NCBI GenBank assembly: GCA_021202075.1
Contig: JAJQDT010000094.1
Coordinates: 52,234 to 96,673, forward strand
Direction: 5' to 3'
DNA from: Lachnospiraceae bacterium
GTDB taxonomy: Bacteria; Bacillota; Clostridia; Lachnospirales; Lachnospiraceae
Length of the DNA: 44,440 bases
Under the pieces are notes generated by a model. That model had not been told where the DNA came from and did not search any database. It saw only the letters and a list, made by a program, of their open reading frames with translations. Both the position numbers and the translations under genes were made by a program. Each line of letters begins with the position of its first letter. Within the stretch, counting starts at the first letter, position 1. This document shows positions 17,341 through 27,480 of this stretch, piece after piece.

Positions 17341-17408
17341 GTCAAATACCCCGATGCTTGCATCGCTGCAAATTTGATGCCCCGTATGCTTGCATCGGGG
17401 TATTTGAC
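17341..17408. terminator. Bidirectional palindromic terminator between convergent genes
   Basis: GTCAAATACCCCGATGC at 17341-17357 pairs perfectly over 17 bp with 17392-17408. The 34-base loop holds a second pair GCATC/GATGC. It lies exactly between the immunity gene and the AraC gene, whose stop codon is at 17410. Confidence 0.65.
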
Positions 17409-17409
17409 T

Positions 17410-18537
17410 TTATGCATCCTCCAGAAACGGTACCAGTGCGTCGTCCGCGGTTTTGTGCTCTTTGCGGTATTTCTGCGGCGACACGTGGAACTGAGAGCGG
17501 AATACGCGGGAAAAATGGTCGGAGGAATTGTAGCCCACTTTCTCCGCGATTTCGCCGATGTTCATGCTGGTATTGGTCAGATAATCGACGGCCTCGCCCA
17601 TGCGGAGCTCCTTGATCAGCTCGGTGAAATTCTGTCCGGTGTTCTGCTTGATCAGCGTACACAGGTAGGGCTCGCTGTAGTGGAAGAATTCTGCCAGAGA
17701 CGCCAGCGTCAGGTTCTGGTAATTGTGCTGGATGTACTGGAGCACCAGCGAAAACTCACTTCCCAGCTGATAATCATAAAACTGTACCGTTTTGCTGTAA
17801 TTCCGCAGCAGATACGAGAACAGCTGGTTCAGCCAGCTGATGCAGCAGATGTTGCTGTAGGGGTCGCTCTTGTAGCACTCCAGCATGGCGTTGAAGATAA
17901 TCATGCGGAGCCATTTGGTCGGCTGACAGAAGAACAGCAGGTAATTCGTGTGGCTCTCCCCGGAGAGAAACGTCCGGAAAAACTGCGAGAGCAGGTTTTT
18001 CCCTGATAAAAGTGTCATGAAGGTTTTATTAAATGTACTTTTCCGCAGCATGATGCAGAATACGGTAGAATCATCATCGATGGTCAGATCGTGCATGGAG
18101 CCGGGCGCAATCATACAGAGTTCGCCCTCTTTCAACGTGCGGGTACTGTTTTCAAACTTAAATGTGCATTCGCCGCTGGCGACATAATTCACCTCAAAAT
18201 AATTATGCTTATGAAGAAGCGGGCGGGTCAGCCGCGGATGCCGGATGATAAAGACATCCCGCGAATTCGGGATAATATCAGCCTCTGTGACGTTGGTCGG
18301 GTCATTGGTATAGGTGGTCACCGTGAATACAAGATCGTCAATAAAGCGATTGACCTCTTCAATGCTGATATCGTCCAGCATCTGGTGCGGCGAGACGTCC
18401 GGAAGCGGTTCATCGGATAAAAGTCCCTTCTGAAAAAGAAAATTCATCATTTCCCGAAACTGCAGCCGCGTGCCGTGCCTTCTGCTGTATTCGGTTAAGT
18501 GTTTTTGAAAATCTCCGTAAGTAATGTAATAATTCAT
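17410..18537 (-). CDS. AraC family transcriptional regulator with cupin sensor
   Basis: Residues 95-165 form a cupin-like sensor (LHKHNYFEVNYVASGECTF, then LKEGELCMIAPGSMHDL). The C-terminal 100 residues carry two helix-turn-helix units: LTLASLAEFFHYSEPYLCTL and MNIGEIAEKVGYNSSDHFSRVFR, ending in the family signature FHVSPQKYRK. It is divergent from the GH78-GH3-GH65 genes and is the only sugar-type regulator in the window, so it probably senses a mono- or disaccharide product and activates them. GGGAGACGG lies 6 bases before its ATG. Confidence 0.9.
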   Translation of the reverse strand: MNYYITYGDFQKHLTEYSRRHGTRLQFREMMNFLFQKGLLSDEPLPDVSPHQMLDDISIEEVNRFIDDLVFTVTTYTNDPTNVTEADIIPNSRDVFIIRHPRLTRPLLHKHNYFEVNYVASGECTFKFENSTRTLKEGELCMIAPGSMHDLTIDDDSTVFCIMLRKSTFNKTFMTLLSGKNLLSQFFRTFLSGESHTNYLLFFCQPTKWLRMIIFNAMLECYKSDPYSNICCISWLNQLFSYLLRNYSKTVQFYDYQLGSEFSLVLQYIQHNYQNLTLASLAEFFHYSEPYLCTLIKQNTGQNFTELIKELRMGEAVDYLTNTSMNIGEIAEKVGYNSSDHFSRVFRSQFHVSPQKYRKEHKTADDALVPFLEDA

Positions 18538-18993
18538 AATCCGTCTCCCAATTCAATTCCGTCTATTTCCAGGATCGAAATAAATTGATATGGTATTTAT
18601 TTGCGATTCCTTCGCTGTCAGGCAAATTATAAAAAATGTTCCTCCTGTTTCCGGACAGAATATCACATGGTGAGGGAAACATCCAACCGGAGGACTATTA
18701 TCTCAGACTTTATGTAGTATACCATACCTCGACATTTTTTATCAACCGAAAAAGTGTGAAAATACGTCGGATTGAGTAAAAGAAAGAACATGGAGTTTTT
18801 GGAGGGGGTTTACTAAACTGACAGTATAAAGCGGATGATGTGTTTTGCCAGATTTTCCGGGCATATGTGTTATCAGCAGGAAACCATGAATGTAGGAAAA
18901 AGTATGGCAAAAAGCCGGTTCTGGTCGTCGTTTGACGCTTCTGTCCGGCCCGGTGAAGACACATCCCGGCATAAAAAGAAAGTGAGGACAGTC
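18538..18993. promoter_or_regulatory. Divergent control region between the AraC gene and the GH78 operon
   Basis: 456 bases, A/T rich in the middle, with no supported gene; the open frame upstream of 18994 lacks a ribosome site until that point. It must hold the promoters of both directions and the AraC binding sites. A TATAAT-like motif lies on the minus strand near 18628-18633, and an 11-base palindrome GTTTACTAAAC lies at about 18808-18818. No half-site pair can be named with confidence. Confidence 0.45.
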
Positions 18994-21837
18994 ATGAAAA
19001 TTACAAACATCCGGATCAACGGGATTGAGAACCCGTTGGGGTACATACTGGACGGTCTGACCTGCTCCTGGAACGTGAGCGAGACGATAAGCAAAAAGCA
19101 GACGGACGCAGTCATCGAGGTGAGCAAGGACGCGGATTTTAGCGAAATCCTCTGCCGGAAGGAGGGCGCAGATCTGAAGCAGGGCGGCGAGCAGTTGGAG
19201 GTGACGCTTGCACCGCGCACAAAGTATTACGTTCGCGTCAGCGTGACCGGCGATGCGGGCGACCATGCGGTAAGTGAGACACAGACGATCGAGACCGGCA
19301 AGATGGACGAGCCGTGGACGGCAGAGTGGATTGCCGCGGCGAAGGAGGATACCTTCCATCCGATCATGTCGAAAAGCTTTGCGGCGAAGGGACAGGTGAG
19401 CCGTGCGAGATTGTATATCTCCGGCGTCGGAATGTTTGAGGCATATCTGAACGGACAGAAGCTGGGCGAGGAATATCTGACACCTTATGTTAACAACTAT
19501 GAGACGAACATTCAGGTGATCACCTTCCCGGTGGAGGAGTGCCTGAAGGAAGAAAATACGCTGGAAATCCTGCTTGGCAAGGGCTGGTATATGTCCGTGT
19601 TCGGTCTGGCTCTGCAGCCGAATAACTATGGCGACCGCATGGCAGCGATCGCGGAGCTGCACATCGAATACGCGGACGGCGCCGAAGAAGTGATTGCGAC
19701 CGACGGCAGCTGGGAGTATTGCGGGTCGGATATTGAGGATTCCGGCATTTACCTGGGCGAGACGCTGAACCGGCAGCTCTGGGCAGGGAAGACGAATGAG
19801 AAGAAGCCGGTGGAGGTCCTGGCGGATCCGGCGGCTTCTGAGGGGACAAAGAATCTTGTAAAATCTCATCTGATGGATCGGATCAGTATCCCGGTGCTGG
19901 TGAAGGAATCGATCCCGGTGAAGGAAGTGATCCAGACGCCGGCGGGCGAGACGGTGCTGGATTTCGGGCAGAACTTTGCGGGCTTTGTAGAATTTGAGGC
20001 CAAGCTTCCGGCCGGCACAAGGGTGGTGCTGGACTGCGGCGAGATTCTCCAGAAAGGGAATTTCTATAATGGCAATTACCGCGATGCACAGTCACAGTTT
20101 ATTTATGTCTCGGACGGCAGAGAAGAGACGGTGCGGCCTCACTTTACGTTCTTCGGCTTCCGCTATATCCGTGTGACCGGATGGGCCGGCGAGCTGAAGG
20201 CGGAGGATTTTACCGGACGGGTGCTTTATTCCGATATCCGCCGGACCGGTTACATTAAGACGAGCAATGAGAAAATCAACCGGCTCTATGAGAATACCGT
20301 ATGGGGACTAAAGTCGAACTTTATTGATATGCCGACGGATTGTCCGCAGCGCAGTGAGCGCCTGGGCTGGACCGGCGACGCGCAGGTGTTTGCGCCGACC
20401 GCGAGCTATCATATGGATACGCGGGCATTTTTCCACAAATTCATCAAGGATCTGAAGGATGAACAGGAATACCTGGACGGCGGAATGCCGAACTTCCTCC
20501 CGAACATGGGACATCAGGAGACGGCGGGCAGCGTCTGGGGCGACATCGCGACCTTCCTGCCCTACACGATGTATCTCTATTATGGGGATAAAAACGAGCT
20601 GGCCTACTGCTATCCGATGATGAAAAACTGGGTGGATTACATCGACCGCAAGGATGCCGAGCGCGGGCGCACGTATCTGTTTGATTTCCTGGATACCTTC
20701 GGCGACTGGCTGGCACTCGACGGACCGACCCCGTCCAGCTTTAAGGGCAGCACCGACGATACCTATGTGTCGACGCTGTACTACTACCGCTCCACGCAGA
20801 TGGTGCGCGAGATGGCGGAGGTGCTTGAAATCAATGAGGATGTAGTGCACTACGGCGAGCTGGAGAAGCATATTGAGACTGCCATTTACAATGAATTCTT
20901 TACACCGAGCGGCCGCCTTGCGATCAATACGCAGAGCGCGGGCGTCATCGCGATGAAATTCGGTCTCGGCCAGAACCGCGAGAAGCTGAAGGCACAGTTC
21001 CGCGCGCGTCTGCAGCAGGATCTGAACCAGATCAAGGGCGGCTTTGTCGGCGCTCCGCTGCTGTGTACGGTACTCGCGGAGGCGGGAATGTTTGAACTGG
21101 CGTATGATTTCCTGCTCAAGGAGGGCTTCCCGAGCTGGCTCTACAGCGTGAATCTCGGCGCGACGACCATCTGGGAGCGCTGGAATTCGGTATTTGAAGA
21201 CGGAACCATCAGCGACACAGGCATGAACTCGCTGAACCATTATTCCTACGGCTCTGTCATGGAATTTGTCTACGCATATGTGGGCGGCATCCGGCTGCTG
21301 ACTCCGGGCTTTGCGAGCGCTATCATCGCGCCGCATCCGGACATCCGCATTCCGAAGGTCGACTGCTCCTACGAGTCCGTGAACGGAAAATACGTCAGCA
21401 ACTGGGAAATCTGCGCGGACGGACAGATCAAAGCGCACATTGAGGTGCCGTTCAACTGTAAGGCGGAAGTCGAGCTGCCGGGATACGATCCGGCCGAAGC
21501 AGCCGCGAATGCTGCCGCGAACGGCTGGAAGATGGATGCGGCCGGGAAGCTGATTCTCACGGCTGGCGCATATGATTTCCTGTACCAGCCGACCAAAGAT
21601 CTGAGAAAGCCCTACACGCGCCAGACGACGCTCGGCAGAATCGCGCAGGATCCGAACGCGGTCGGCATTCTTGGAAAATACACACCGGCGCTTGCGGGCA
21701 TCGCAATGTCCGGCAACCCGGAGATGGCGGCGAACTCACTTGAGGTACTTTCTCATATGGGCTTCCTGCCGTTTGACCCAGCCGCGCTGGAGACGGCGAT
21801 CACGGAAATTGAGAATCTGGTCGTGGTGCCGGCGTAA
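18994..21837 (+). CDS. Alpha-L-rhamnosidase, GH78, with C-terminal extension
   Basis: 947 residues from the ATG at 18994, chosen because GAGG lies 8 bases upstream and MKITNIRINGIENPLGY matches the start of the first rhamnosidase. Domain order is the same: beta domain, jelly roll, (alpha/alpha)6 barrel with CPQRSERLGWTGD near 450-462, TIWERWNSV, then beta-sandwich. In the acid motif, Ser replaces the Asp before Glu, so the two paralogues probably differ in substrate. Residues from about 865 (QPTKDLRKPYTRQTTLGR onwards) form an 80-residue helical tail that the first enzyme lacks. Cytoplasmic. First gene of the AraC-controlled set. Confidence 0.92.
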   Translation: MKITNIRINGIENPLGYILDGLTCSWNVSETISKKQTDAVIEVSKDADFSEILCRKEGADLKQGGEQLEVTLAPRTKYYVRVSVTGDAGDHAVSETQTIETGKMDEPWTAEWIAAAKEDTFHPIMSKSFAAKGQVSRARLYISGVGMFEAYLNGQKLGEEYLTPYVNNYETNIQVITFPVEECLKEENTLEILLGKGWYMSVFGLALQPNNYGDRMAAIAELHIEYADGAEEVIATDGSWEYCGSDIEDSGIYLGETLNRQLWAGKTNEKKPVEVLADPAASEGTKNLVKSHLMDRISIPVLVKESIPVKEVIQTPAGETVLDFGQNFAGFVEFEAKLPAGTRVVLDCGEILQKGNFYNGNYRDAQSQFIYVSDGREETVRPHFTFFGFRYIRVTGWAGELKAEDFTGRVLYSDIRRTGYIKTSNEKINRLYENTVWGLKSNFIDMPTDCPQRSERLGWTGDAQVFAPTASYHMDTRAFFHKFIKDLKDEQEYLDGGMPNFLPNMGHQETAGSVWGDIATFLPYTMYLYYGDKNELAYCYPMMKNWVDYIDRKDAERGRTYLFDFLDTFGDWLALDGPTPSSFKGSTDDTYVSTLYYYRSTQMVREMAEVLEINEDVVHYGELEKHIETAIYNEFFTPSGRLAINTQSAGVIAMKFGLGQNREKLKAQFRARLQQDLNQIKGGFVGAPLLCTVLAEAGMFELAYDFLLKEGFPSWLYSVNLGATTIWERWNSVFEDGTISDTGMNSLNHYSYGSVMEFVYAYVGGIRLLTPGFASAIIAPHPDIRIPKVDCSYESVNGKYVSNWEICADGQIKAHIEVPFNCKAEVELPGYDPAEAAANAAANGWKMDAAGKLILTAGAYDFLYQPTKDLRKPYTRQTTLGRIAQDPNAVGILGKYTPALAGIAMSGNPEMAANSLEVLSHMGFLPFDPAALETAITEIENLVVVPA

Positions 21838-21875
21838 CGCCTATTATATAACAAAATAGAAGGAGGAGATTTATC

Positions 21876-23585
21876 ATGGTAGATTTAAGAGCAAATCCGT
21901 TTTTTCTGGATGACGAGGGCGTAAAGTGGGTCAATGATACCCTGGCGTCTATGACCGATGAGGAAAAAATCGGCCAGCTGTTCTGCCCGATCGGCGGCAA
22001 TATTGATCCGGAATTTTTGAAGGGCTTTGTAGAGGAGTTCAAGCCGGGCGCAATGCTGTACCGCCCGATGTTGGCTGCCGATGTGCAGCGCACACACCGC
22101 CTGATTCAGGATACTTCGCGGATTCCGCTTTTGTTCGGCGCGAACCTGGAATCCGGCGGCAACGGCATCTGTGCGGACGGGACCTATTTCTCCCGCCCGA
22201 TGGGCGTAGCGGCGACGGATAATGCCGTCAACGCGTACCGTCTGGGTGCGGTTGCGGGCAAGGAAGCACAGGCGGTTGGCTGCAACTGGGCGTTTTCCCC
22301 GATCTGCGACCTGGATATGAACTACCGGAACCCGATCACCAATGTGCGTACCTTCGGCACGAATCAGGAGCGCATTATTTCGTTTGTGAAGGAGCAGCTG
22401 AAGGGCCTTAGGGACTACGGCGTGGCGGCAGCCGTGAAGCATTTCCCGGGCGACGGCGTGGATGAGCGCGATCAGCATCTGGTGGCTTCGGTCAACAGCC
22501 TCTCCGTGGAGAGATGGGATGAGACCTATGGCCAGATCTGGCAGGCAGTCGTGGACGCGGGAACGCTTTCCATCATGGTTGGCCACATTCTGCAGCCGGC
22601 GTACAGCAGGTTCTTCAATCCGGATCTGACCGACGAGCAGATTATGCCGGCGACGCTCTCCAAAGAGATCCTGCAGGGTCTGCTGCGCGGAAAGCTTGGC
22701 TACAACGGCATGATCGTGACAGACGCGACGCCGATGATCGGATTTAACACGCCGATGGCCAGAAGTGAGGCGGTTCCGACCGCGATTGCGTCCGGCTGCG
22801 ACATGATTCTGTTTAATAAAGATATCCGTGAGGATTATCAGTTTGTCCGCGATGCACTTGCTGACGGGCGTCTGACCTGGGAGCGCGTGGATGAGGCGGT
22901 GACCAGAACGCTGGCGATGAAGGCGGCAATGGGGCTTCCGGCGATGAAGGCGGCCGGGACGCTGGTGCCGGGCGAAGACGCGCTGGCAGTCGTTGGCTGC
23001 GAGGAGCACAAGGCCTGGACGAAACAGTGCGCGGACGAGGCTGTGACGCTTGTAAAGGATACGCAGTCGCTCCTTCCGATCTCTCCGGAAAAATATAAGA
23101 GGATCCGTCTGTATCTGCTGGAGGACCGCGTCGGCGGCGGCTTCAAGGACGGCGAGGGCGCATCGGGGAGCATTAAGGCGAAGCTGGAGAAGGAGGGCTT
23201 CGAGGTGACGCTCTTTGACTACAGCAATCTGGACTTCTATGAGATGTTTGAGGGCGGCGTCGAGGATATCAAGAGCAAATTCGACCTGGCCGTGTATGTG
23301 GCGTGCATCGATACCGCGAGCAATCAGTCCGTGCGCCGGATTGACTGGGTACATCTGATGGCTGCGGACGCGCCGTGGTTCCTGAACGACGTACCGGCGA
23401 TGTTTATTTCCATCGCGAACCCGTACCATCTGGTGGATGCGCCGATGGTGAAGACCTTTATCAACGCCTATACGCCGAACGAGGAAGTGATTGATGAAGT
23501 CGTGGATAAGATCATGGGCCGCTCCGAATTCAAGGGAACGAACCCGGTGGATCCGTTCTGCGGCATCTGGGGCGCGAAGTTCTGA
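21876..23585 (+). CDS. Glycoside hydrolase family 3 protein
   Basis: 569 residues with an N-terminal (beta/alpha)8 barrel and a C-terminal alpha/beta sandwich from about residue 370. AAVKHFPGDGVDERDQHL is the GH3 loop of the beta-N-acetylhexosaminidase/beta-glucosidase type, and MIVTDATPM carries the nucleophile Asp283. No signal peptide. The likely role is removal of a beta-linked glucosyl or related sugar from imported rhamno-oligosaccharides. AGGAGG lies 10 bases before the ATG, 38 bases after the rhamnosidase, so it is co-transcribed. The exact specificity cannot be read. Confidence 0.87.
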   Translation: MVDLRANPFFLDDEGVKWVNDTLASMTDEEKIGQLFCPIGGNIDPEFLKGFVEEFKPGAMLYRPMLAADVQRTHRLIQDTSRIPLLFGANLESGGNGICADGTYFSRPMGVAATDNAVNAYRLGAVAGKEAQAVGCNWAFSPICDLDMNYRNPITNVRTFGTNQERIISFVKEQLKGLRDYGVAAAVKHFPGDGVDERDQHLVASVNSLSVERWDETYGQIWQAVVDAGTLSIMVGHILQPAYSRFFNPDLTDEQIMPATLSKEILQGLLRGKLGYNGMIVTDATPMIGFNTPMARSEAVPTAIASGCDMILFNKDIREDYQFVRDALADGRLTWERVDEAVTRTLAMKAAMGLPAMKAAGTLVPGEDALAVVGCEEHKAWTKQCADEAVTLVKDTQSLLPISPEKYKRIRLYLLEDRVGGGFKDGEGASGSIKAKLEKEGFEVTLFDYSNLDFYEMFEGGVEDIKSKFDLAVYVACIDTASNQSVRRIDWVHLMAADAPWFLNDVPAMFISIANPYHLVDAPMVKTFINAYTPNEEVIDEVVDKIMGRSEFKGTNPVDPFCGIWGAKF

Positions 23586-23951
23586 GAAAATGAAAGACAT
23601 GAGTTCCCTGTGATTCTGGCGGTGATTTTATACCGTGTATCGGTGAAACCAGTATGTCGAGGATTTTTGCATCGTGCTGTCGGCAAAACAGGCTGGCAGA
23701 ATGCGCATGGAATTGCGATACAGGCTACTGACATGAATTCAGCATACGAGCAAATGGTTGTATCATCAACCCAAAAACAGGATGGGGCAGCCGAGGCACA
23801 AATGATTTCTTGAACGATGGAATTATGCATAATAATCAAAGAATCATACGGAAAAATCACACAGAAGAATCACGCAGATAAACCACCGTCCGGCGGAGAG
23901 ATGCGCCGGACGGCGGCGATTGCAGAAAATGCAGAAGGAGATGAAACGATT
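23586..23951 (+). other. Intergenic stretch with a perfect 10-bp hairpin
   Basis: 366 bases without a supported gene. CCGTCCGGCG at 23886-23895 pairs perfectly with 23904-23913 across an 8-base loop. No U-run follows, so it is not a standard terminator; it would sit in the 5' UTR of the MBL gene. The rest shows no feature I recognise. Confidence 0.4.
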
Positions 23952-24818
23952 ATGGGAGAGCCATCATTGGAGCAGATCTTTGGCAGCTATGTGGCATGGC
24001 AGGCCAAGGAAGGCACCTGGTTTATCAATTTTATGAACGGCAGTGAGAATATGTATCTGCTGGAGGGCGAGGAGAAAGCCCTGTTGATTGACACCGGCTA
24101 TGCGGTGGGCAATCTGCGCGCGTTTGTCGAGAAGCTGACAGACAAGCCGATTGTTGTCGTGAACACGCATTTTCATCCGGACCATGCGGCCGGAAACGGT
24201 GAGTTTGAGGAAGTGATGATGCACTGGAATTACAAGGTGGATGAGCCGTCTGTGACCACTCCGGGCGCCGGTCCGTTCCCGATTGAAGCGCTTCCGCATC
24301 CGGATTATAAGAAGATATTGCTGCATGACGGCGATGTGATTGAGCTCGGTGGCCGCACCATTGAGGTACTCGAGGCACAGCCGGCGCATTGCAACAGCTC
24401 GCTGTTTTTCCTGGACCGGAAGGAGCGGATGCTGTTTACCGGCGATGATTTCGAGGCGGCGCAGGTCATGATGTATGACAACTCCAACAATCCGGACGCG
24501 CCGTATGAGATTCATGAGCGTCTGGGAAGCCTGCGCGCAAATGCGGTTCGCCTGAAGGGGCTGTCGGATGCGTACGACTGGCTGCTGCCGAATCACAACG
24601 GCTATCCGATCGCGAAAAGCTATCTGGATGATTTTATCGGTCTGGTCGACGCGATCTACGCGGGAACCGCTGTGATCGAAGACAAGCTAAACCATCCGTT
24701 TGTAGAGATGGATCCGAAGGCGCCGTTCCTCTGCCGCGTCCGGTATCAGAAATGCAGCATCTTTATCCGCAAGGATGAGGTGATGAAGGCATACGGAACC
24801 GGGAAGGCTCCGCAATAA
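23952..24818 (+). CDS. MBL-fold metallo-hydrolase
   Basis: 288 residues from the ATG at 23952 (MGEPSLEQIFGSYVAWQAKE), with GGAG 11 bases upstream; an in-frame ATG at 23901 inside a hairpin is less likely. The metal motif THFHPDHAAGN (HxHxDH), a second His in PAHCNSS and the bridging Asp in FTGDDFEA are all present, so it should bind two metal ions. This group includes lactonases, thioesterases and phosphodiesterases. Its place between GH3 and GH65 suggests a sugar lactone or phosphate ester as substrate, but this is inference. Cytoplasmic. Confidence 0.85.
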   Translation: MGEPSLEQIFGSYVAWQAKEGTWFINFMNGSENMYLLEGEEKALLIDTGYAVGNLRAFVEKLTDKPIVVVNTHFHPDHAAGNGEFEEVMMHWNYKVDEPSVTTPGAGPFPIEALPHPDYKKILLHDGDVIELGGRTIEVLEAQPAHCNSSLFFLDRKERMLFTGDDFEAAQVMMYDNSNNPDAPYEIHERLGSLRANAVRLKGLSDAYDWLLPNHNGYPIAKSYLDDFIGLVDAIYAGTAVIEDKLNHPFVEMDPKAPFLCRVRYQKCSIFIRKDEVMKAYGTGKAPQ

Positions 24819-24841
24819 AAATAAGCAAGGAGATTGCGAAC

Positions 24842-27316
24842 ATGGGAATGGATTACAGTAAGGTGTCAGAATGGGTGATCCGCGAGGATTCGTTCAACCC
24901 GCTGGCACTGGGAAAATGCGAAGCGATCATGAGCCTGGGCAATGGCTACATCGGTGTTCGCAGCGCGACAGAGGAGCGGTATCTGCGGGAGACGCGCGAT
25001 ACGTTTGTCGTAGGAACCTTTAATAAATTTGATGAAAATGAAGTGACGGAGCTTCCGAATTCGGCGGACATGATGGCGATGGAGCTGACCATCAACGGCG
25101 AGCCGTTTGACCTGACTGTTGGGAGCATGGAGGAGTACACGAGGGAGTTGAATATCCGGACCGGTGAGCTCAAAAGAAGCGTCATCTGGACGTCGCCGAA
25201 GGGCGCGAAGGTTCTGTTTACATCTTACCGCGTCGTCTCACTGAAGGAGCTGCACTGGATCGCGCAGCGCGTGGAGGTGACGCCGCTTGGCGCGGATGTG
25301 ACGGTGAAGATTCGCTCCGGCATCAACGGAACGATGACCAATACCGGAAGCCAGCATTTTTCCGAGGGCGACAAGCGCTTCTATGACAAACGCTTCATCC
25401 AGTTTGTGCAGAGGACGACGCAGTCCGGGATTGACTTTGTCAATACGACCGCGCACAAACTGATGCTCGGAGGCAGGGAGCTGGAGCAGGACGCGCAGGT
25501 ATTTATTGAGCGCAGAGAGATTTTTGCCGGATATGAGGTGGAAGTAAAGGCCGGTGAGCTGCTGGAGATTGAAAAGTATTCGAATATCTATACGACCAGA
25601 GATGCGGACGCCGGCAGGTATGCAGAAGATTCGGAGTGTACCTGCGGCGGGATTAAGGATGGCGTAGACGCAGAGTCTGATACGACATCTGTTCAGACAG
25701 AAGAAGCAAATGTGAACAACATTTCGCAGAAAGCCATCACCGCCGGTCTGCAGAAGAAGGGGCTTGCGGACTGCAAGGAGATGGCGGCCATCGGCTACCG
25801 GAGCATAGCGGATGCATCCGCGACCGAGTGGGAGAAGCAGGTCTGGGAAGCAGCTCCCATTTACATTGAAGGAAGCTGCGGAACGGAGGATAAGTCAGAC
25901 AGCAAAGCGAACTCGGCCGAGCTGGATCAGTTTGCGGTGCGCTTTGCGCAGTATCATATGCGCGTGATGGTACCGGCGCATGACAACCGGATGAACATCG
26001 GCGCGAAGGGGCTTTCCGGCGAGGGCTACAAGGGACACTGCTTCTGGGATACGGAGATTTTCCTGCTGCCTTACTACATATTTACGAATCCGGAGATTGC
26101 CAGAAAGCTGGAGGAGTACCGCTATCTGTCACTGCCGGGCGCTCACGCAAAGGCGGAGCACAACGGCTACCAGGGCGCGATGTTCCCATGGGAGTCCGCT
26201 TGGCTGGACGACGGCGAGGTGACGCCGGAATACTGTGATGTGGATATTCTGACGGGACTGCCGATCAAGGTGTGGTCCGGTATTATTGAGCAGCACATCA
26301 CGTCCGATGTGGCCTTCGGCGTATGGCAGTATGCGGTCATCACCGGCGATGAGGATTTTATGGACCGGTATGGCTATGAGCTGATCATGGATACGGCCCG
26401 TTTCTGGGCGTCCCGGATGGAACCGGCCGCGGACGGCTCTTATCACATCAATGACGTGGTTGGTCCGGATGAGTTCCGTGAGCACGTCAATGACAATGCA
26501 TTTACAAACTACATGGCGAAGTGGAACATGGAAAAGGCCATGGAATACTACCATGTATTAAAGGAAGAAAAGCCGGAGATTTTTGCCGCGCTGAACAAGA
26601 AGATGAACCTGGATGACGCGTACGGAAAATGGGAGGATGCCTGCAGGCATATTTTCCTGCCGCAGCCGACTGCGGAGGGCGTGCTTCCGCAGGATGACCG
26701 GTACTTAAGCTGCCGCGATATTGACCTGACGAAATACAAGCAGCAGGAGCATATCGGCGGTATCATGCGCGACTACAACCTGGAGCAGATCAATCAGATC
26801 CAGGTATCCAAGCAGGCGGACGTTCTGGTGCTATTTTTCCTGCTGGAGGATCAGTTCACGCCGGAGGTAAAGGCGGCGACCTGGAAGTATTATGAGCAGA
26901 GAACCATTCATGACTCCTCCCTGTCGCTCTCGACCCATGCGGTGCTCGCCTGCGATATGGGCCAGACGGATATGGCCTATGATCTGTATCAGAAGGCGGC
27001 CATGATTGACCTTGGCTCGTTTATGGGATCCTCAAACGCCGGTATTCACGCGGCATCTTTCGGCGGCTCCTGGCAGTGCGTGGTCTACGGCTTTGGCGGC
27101 GTGCGGATGCTCGGCGGGAAGCTGCGCATCAATCCGGTGCTCCCGGATGCATGGGACCGGCTCTCCTATACGATCATCTGGAAAGGACAGAAGCTGACGG
27201 TCGCCGTGACCAAAAAGGAGATCACCATCGAAAATCTGACGAGCATGATGCCCGTCGAGCTGGAAGTGGCCGGAAAAGAGCGCGTGGTCATCGGGAATCT
27301 GACGGTGGCGCTTTAA
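24842..27316 (+). CDS. Glycoside hydrolase family 65 phosphorylase-type enzyme
   Basis: 824 residues: N-terminal beta-sandwich (GNGYIGVRSATEE), helical linker, (alpha/alpha)6 barrel and small C-terminal beta domain. VVGPDEFREHVNDNAFTNY holds the catalytic acid Glu544. Family members split alpha-glucosides with phosphate (maltose, kojibiose, nigerose, trehalose) and, in one clostridial case, 3-O-alpha-glucosyl-L-rhamnose. The last would fit two rhamnosidases in the same locus. Residues about 258-305 (ECTCGGIKDG, VQTEEANVNN) and 345-360 are Ser/Asp/Glu-rich inserts absent from typical members. It starts 23 bases after the MBL gene. Confidence 0.88.
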   Translation: MGMDYSKVSEWVIREDSFNPLALGKCEAIMSLGNGYIGVRSATEERYLRETRDTFVVGTFNKFDENEVTELPNSADMMAMELTINGEPFDLTVGSMEEYTRELNIRTGELKRSVIWTSPKGAKVLFTSYRVVSLKELHWIAQRVEVTPLGADVTVKIRSGINGTMTNTGSQHFSEGDKRFYDKRFIQFVQRTTQSGIDFVNTTAHKLMLGGRELEQDAQVFIERREIFAGYEVEVKAGELLEIEKYSNIYTTRDADAGRYAEDSECTCGGIKDGVDAESDTTSVQTEEANVNNISQKAITAGLQKKGLADCKEMAAIGYRSIADASATEWEKQVWEAAPIYIEGSCGTEDKSDSKANSAELDQFAVRFAQYHMRVMVPAHDNRMNIGAKGLSGEGYKGHCFWDTEIFLLPYYIFTNPEIARKLEEYRYLSLPGAHAKAEHNGYQGAMFPWESAWLDDGEVTPEYCDVDILTGLPIKVWSGIIEQHITSDVAFGVWQYAVITGDEDFMDRYGYELIMDTARFWASRMEPAADGSYHINDVVGPDEFREHVNDNAFTNYMAKWNMEKAMEYYHVLKEEKPEIFAALNKKMNLDDAYGKWEDACRHIFLPQPTAEGVLPQDDRYLSCRDIDLTKYKQQEHIGGIMRDYNLEQINQIQVSKQADVLVLFFLLEDQFTPEVKAATWKYYEQRTIHDSSLSLSTHAVLACDMGQTDMAYDLYQKAAMIDLGSFMGSSNAGIHAASFGGSWQCVVYGFGGVRMLGGKLRINPVLPDAWDRLSYTIIWKGQKLTVAVTKKEITIENLTSMMPVELEVAGKERVVIGNLTVAL

Positions 27317-27480
27317 TGAACGGACGATTTTAATTCCACGCATATCTGCTGTGCAGTAAGCGAATGATGAGTGGAGCGAGTCTCGGGCTGATGCTCCGCA
27401 ACTCTGTTGCAGAGAATTGTATCGTTTGGCGTTTGTTCCGGAAACAGGAATGAAAGTTTATGAATCGGGACATTGCCAGC

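Noticed and set aside
18835..18993. Longer start for the second rhamnosidase
   Set aside because: The added residues are unlike any GH78 start and lack a ribosome site. The ATG at 18994 has one and matches the paralogue.
21885..23600. 571-codon open frame on the minus strand opposite GH3
   Set aside because: It is His/Arg-rich shadow coding caused by high GC and regular codon use in GH3, with no family features.
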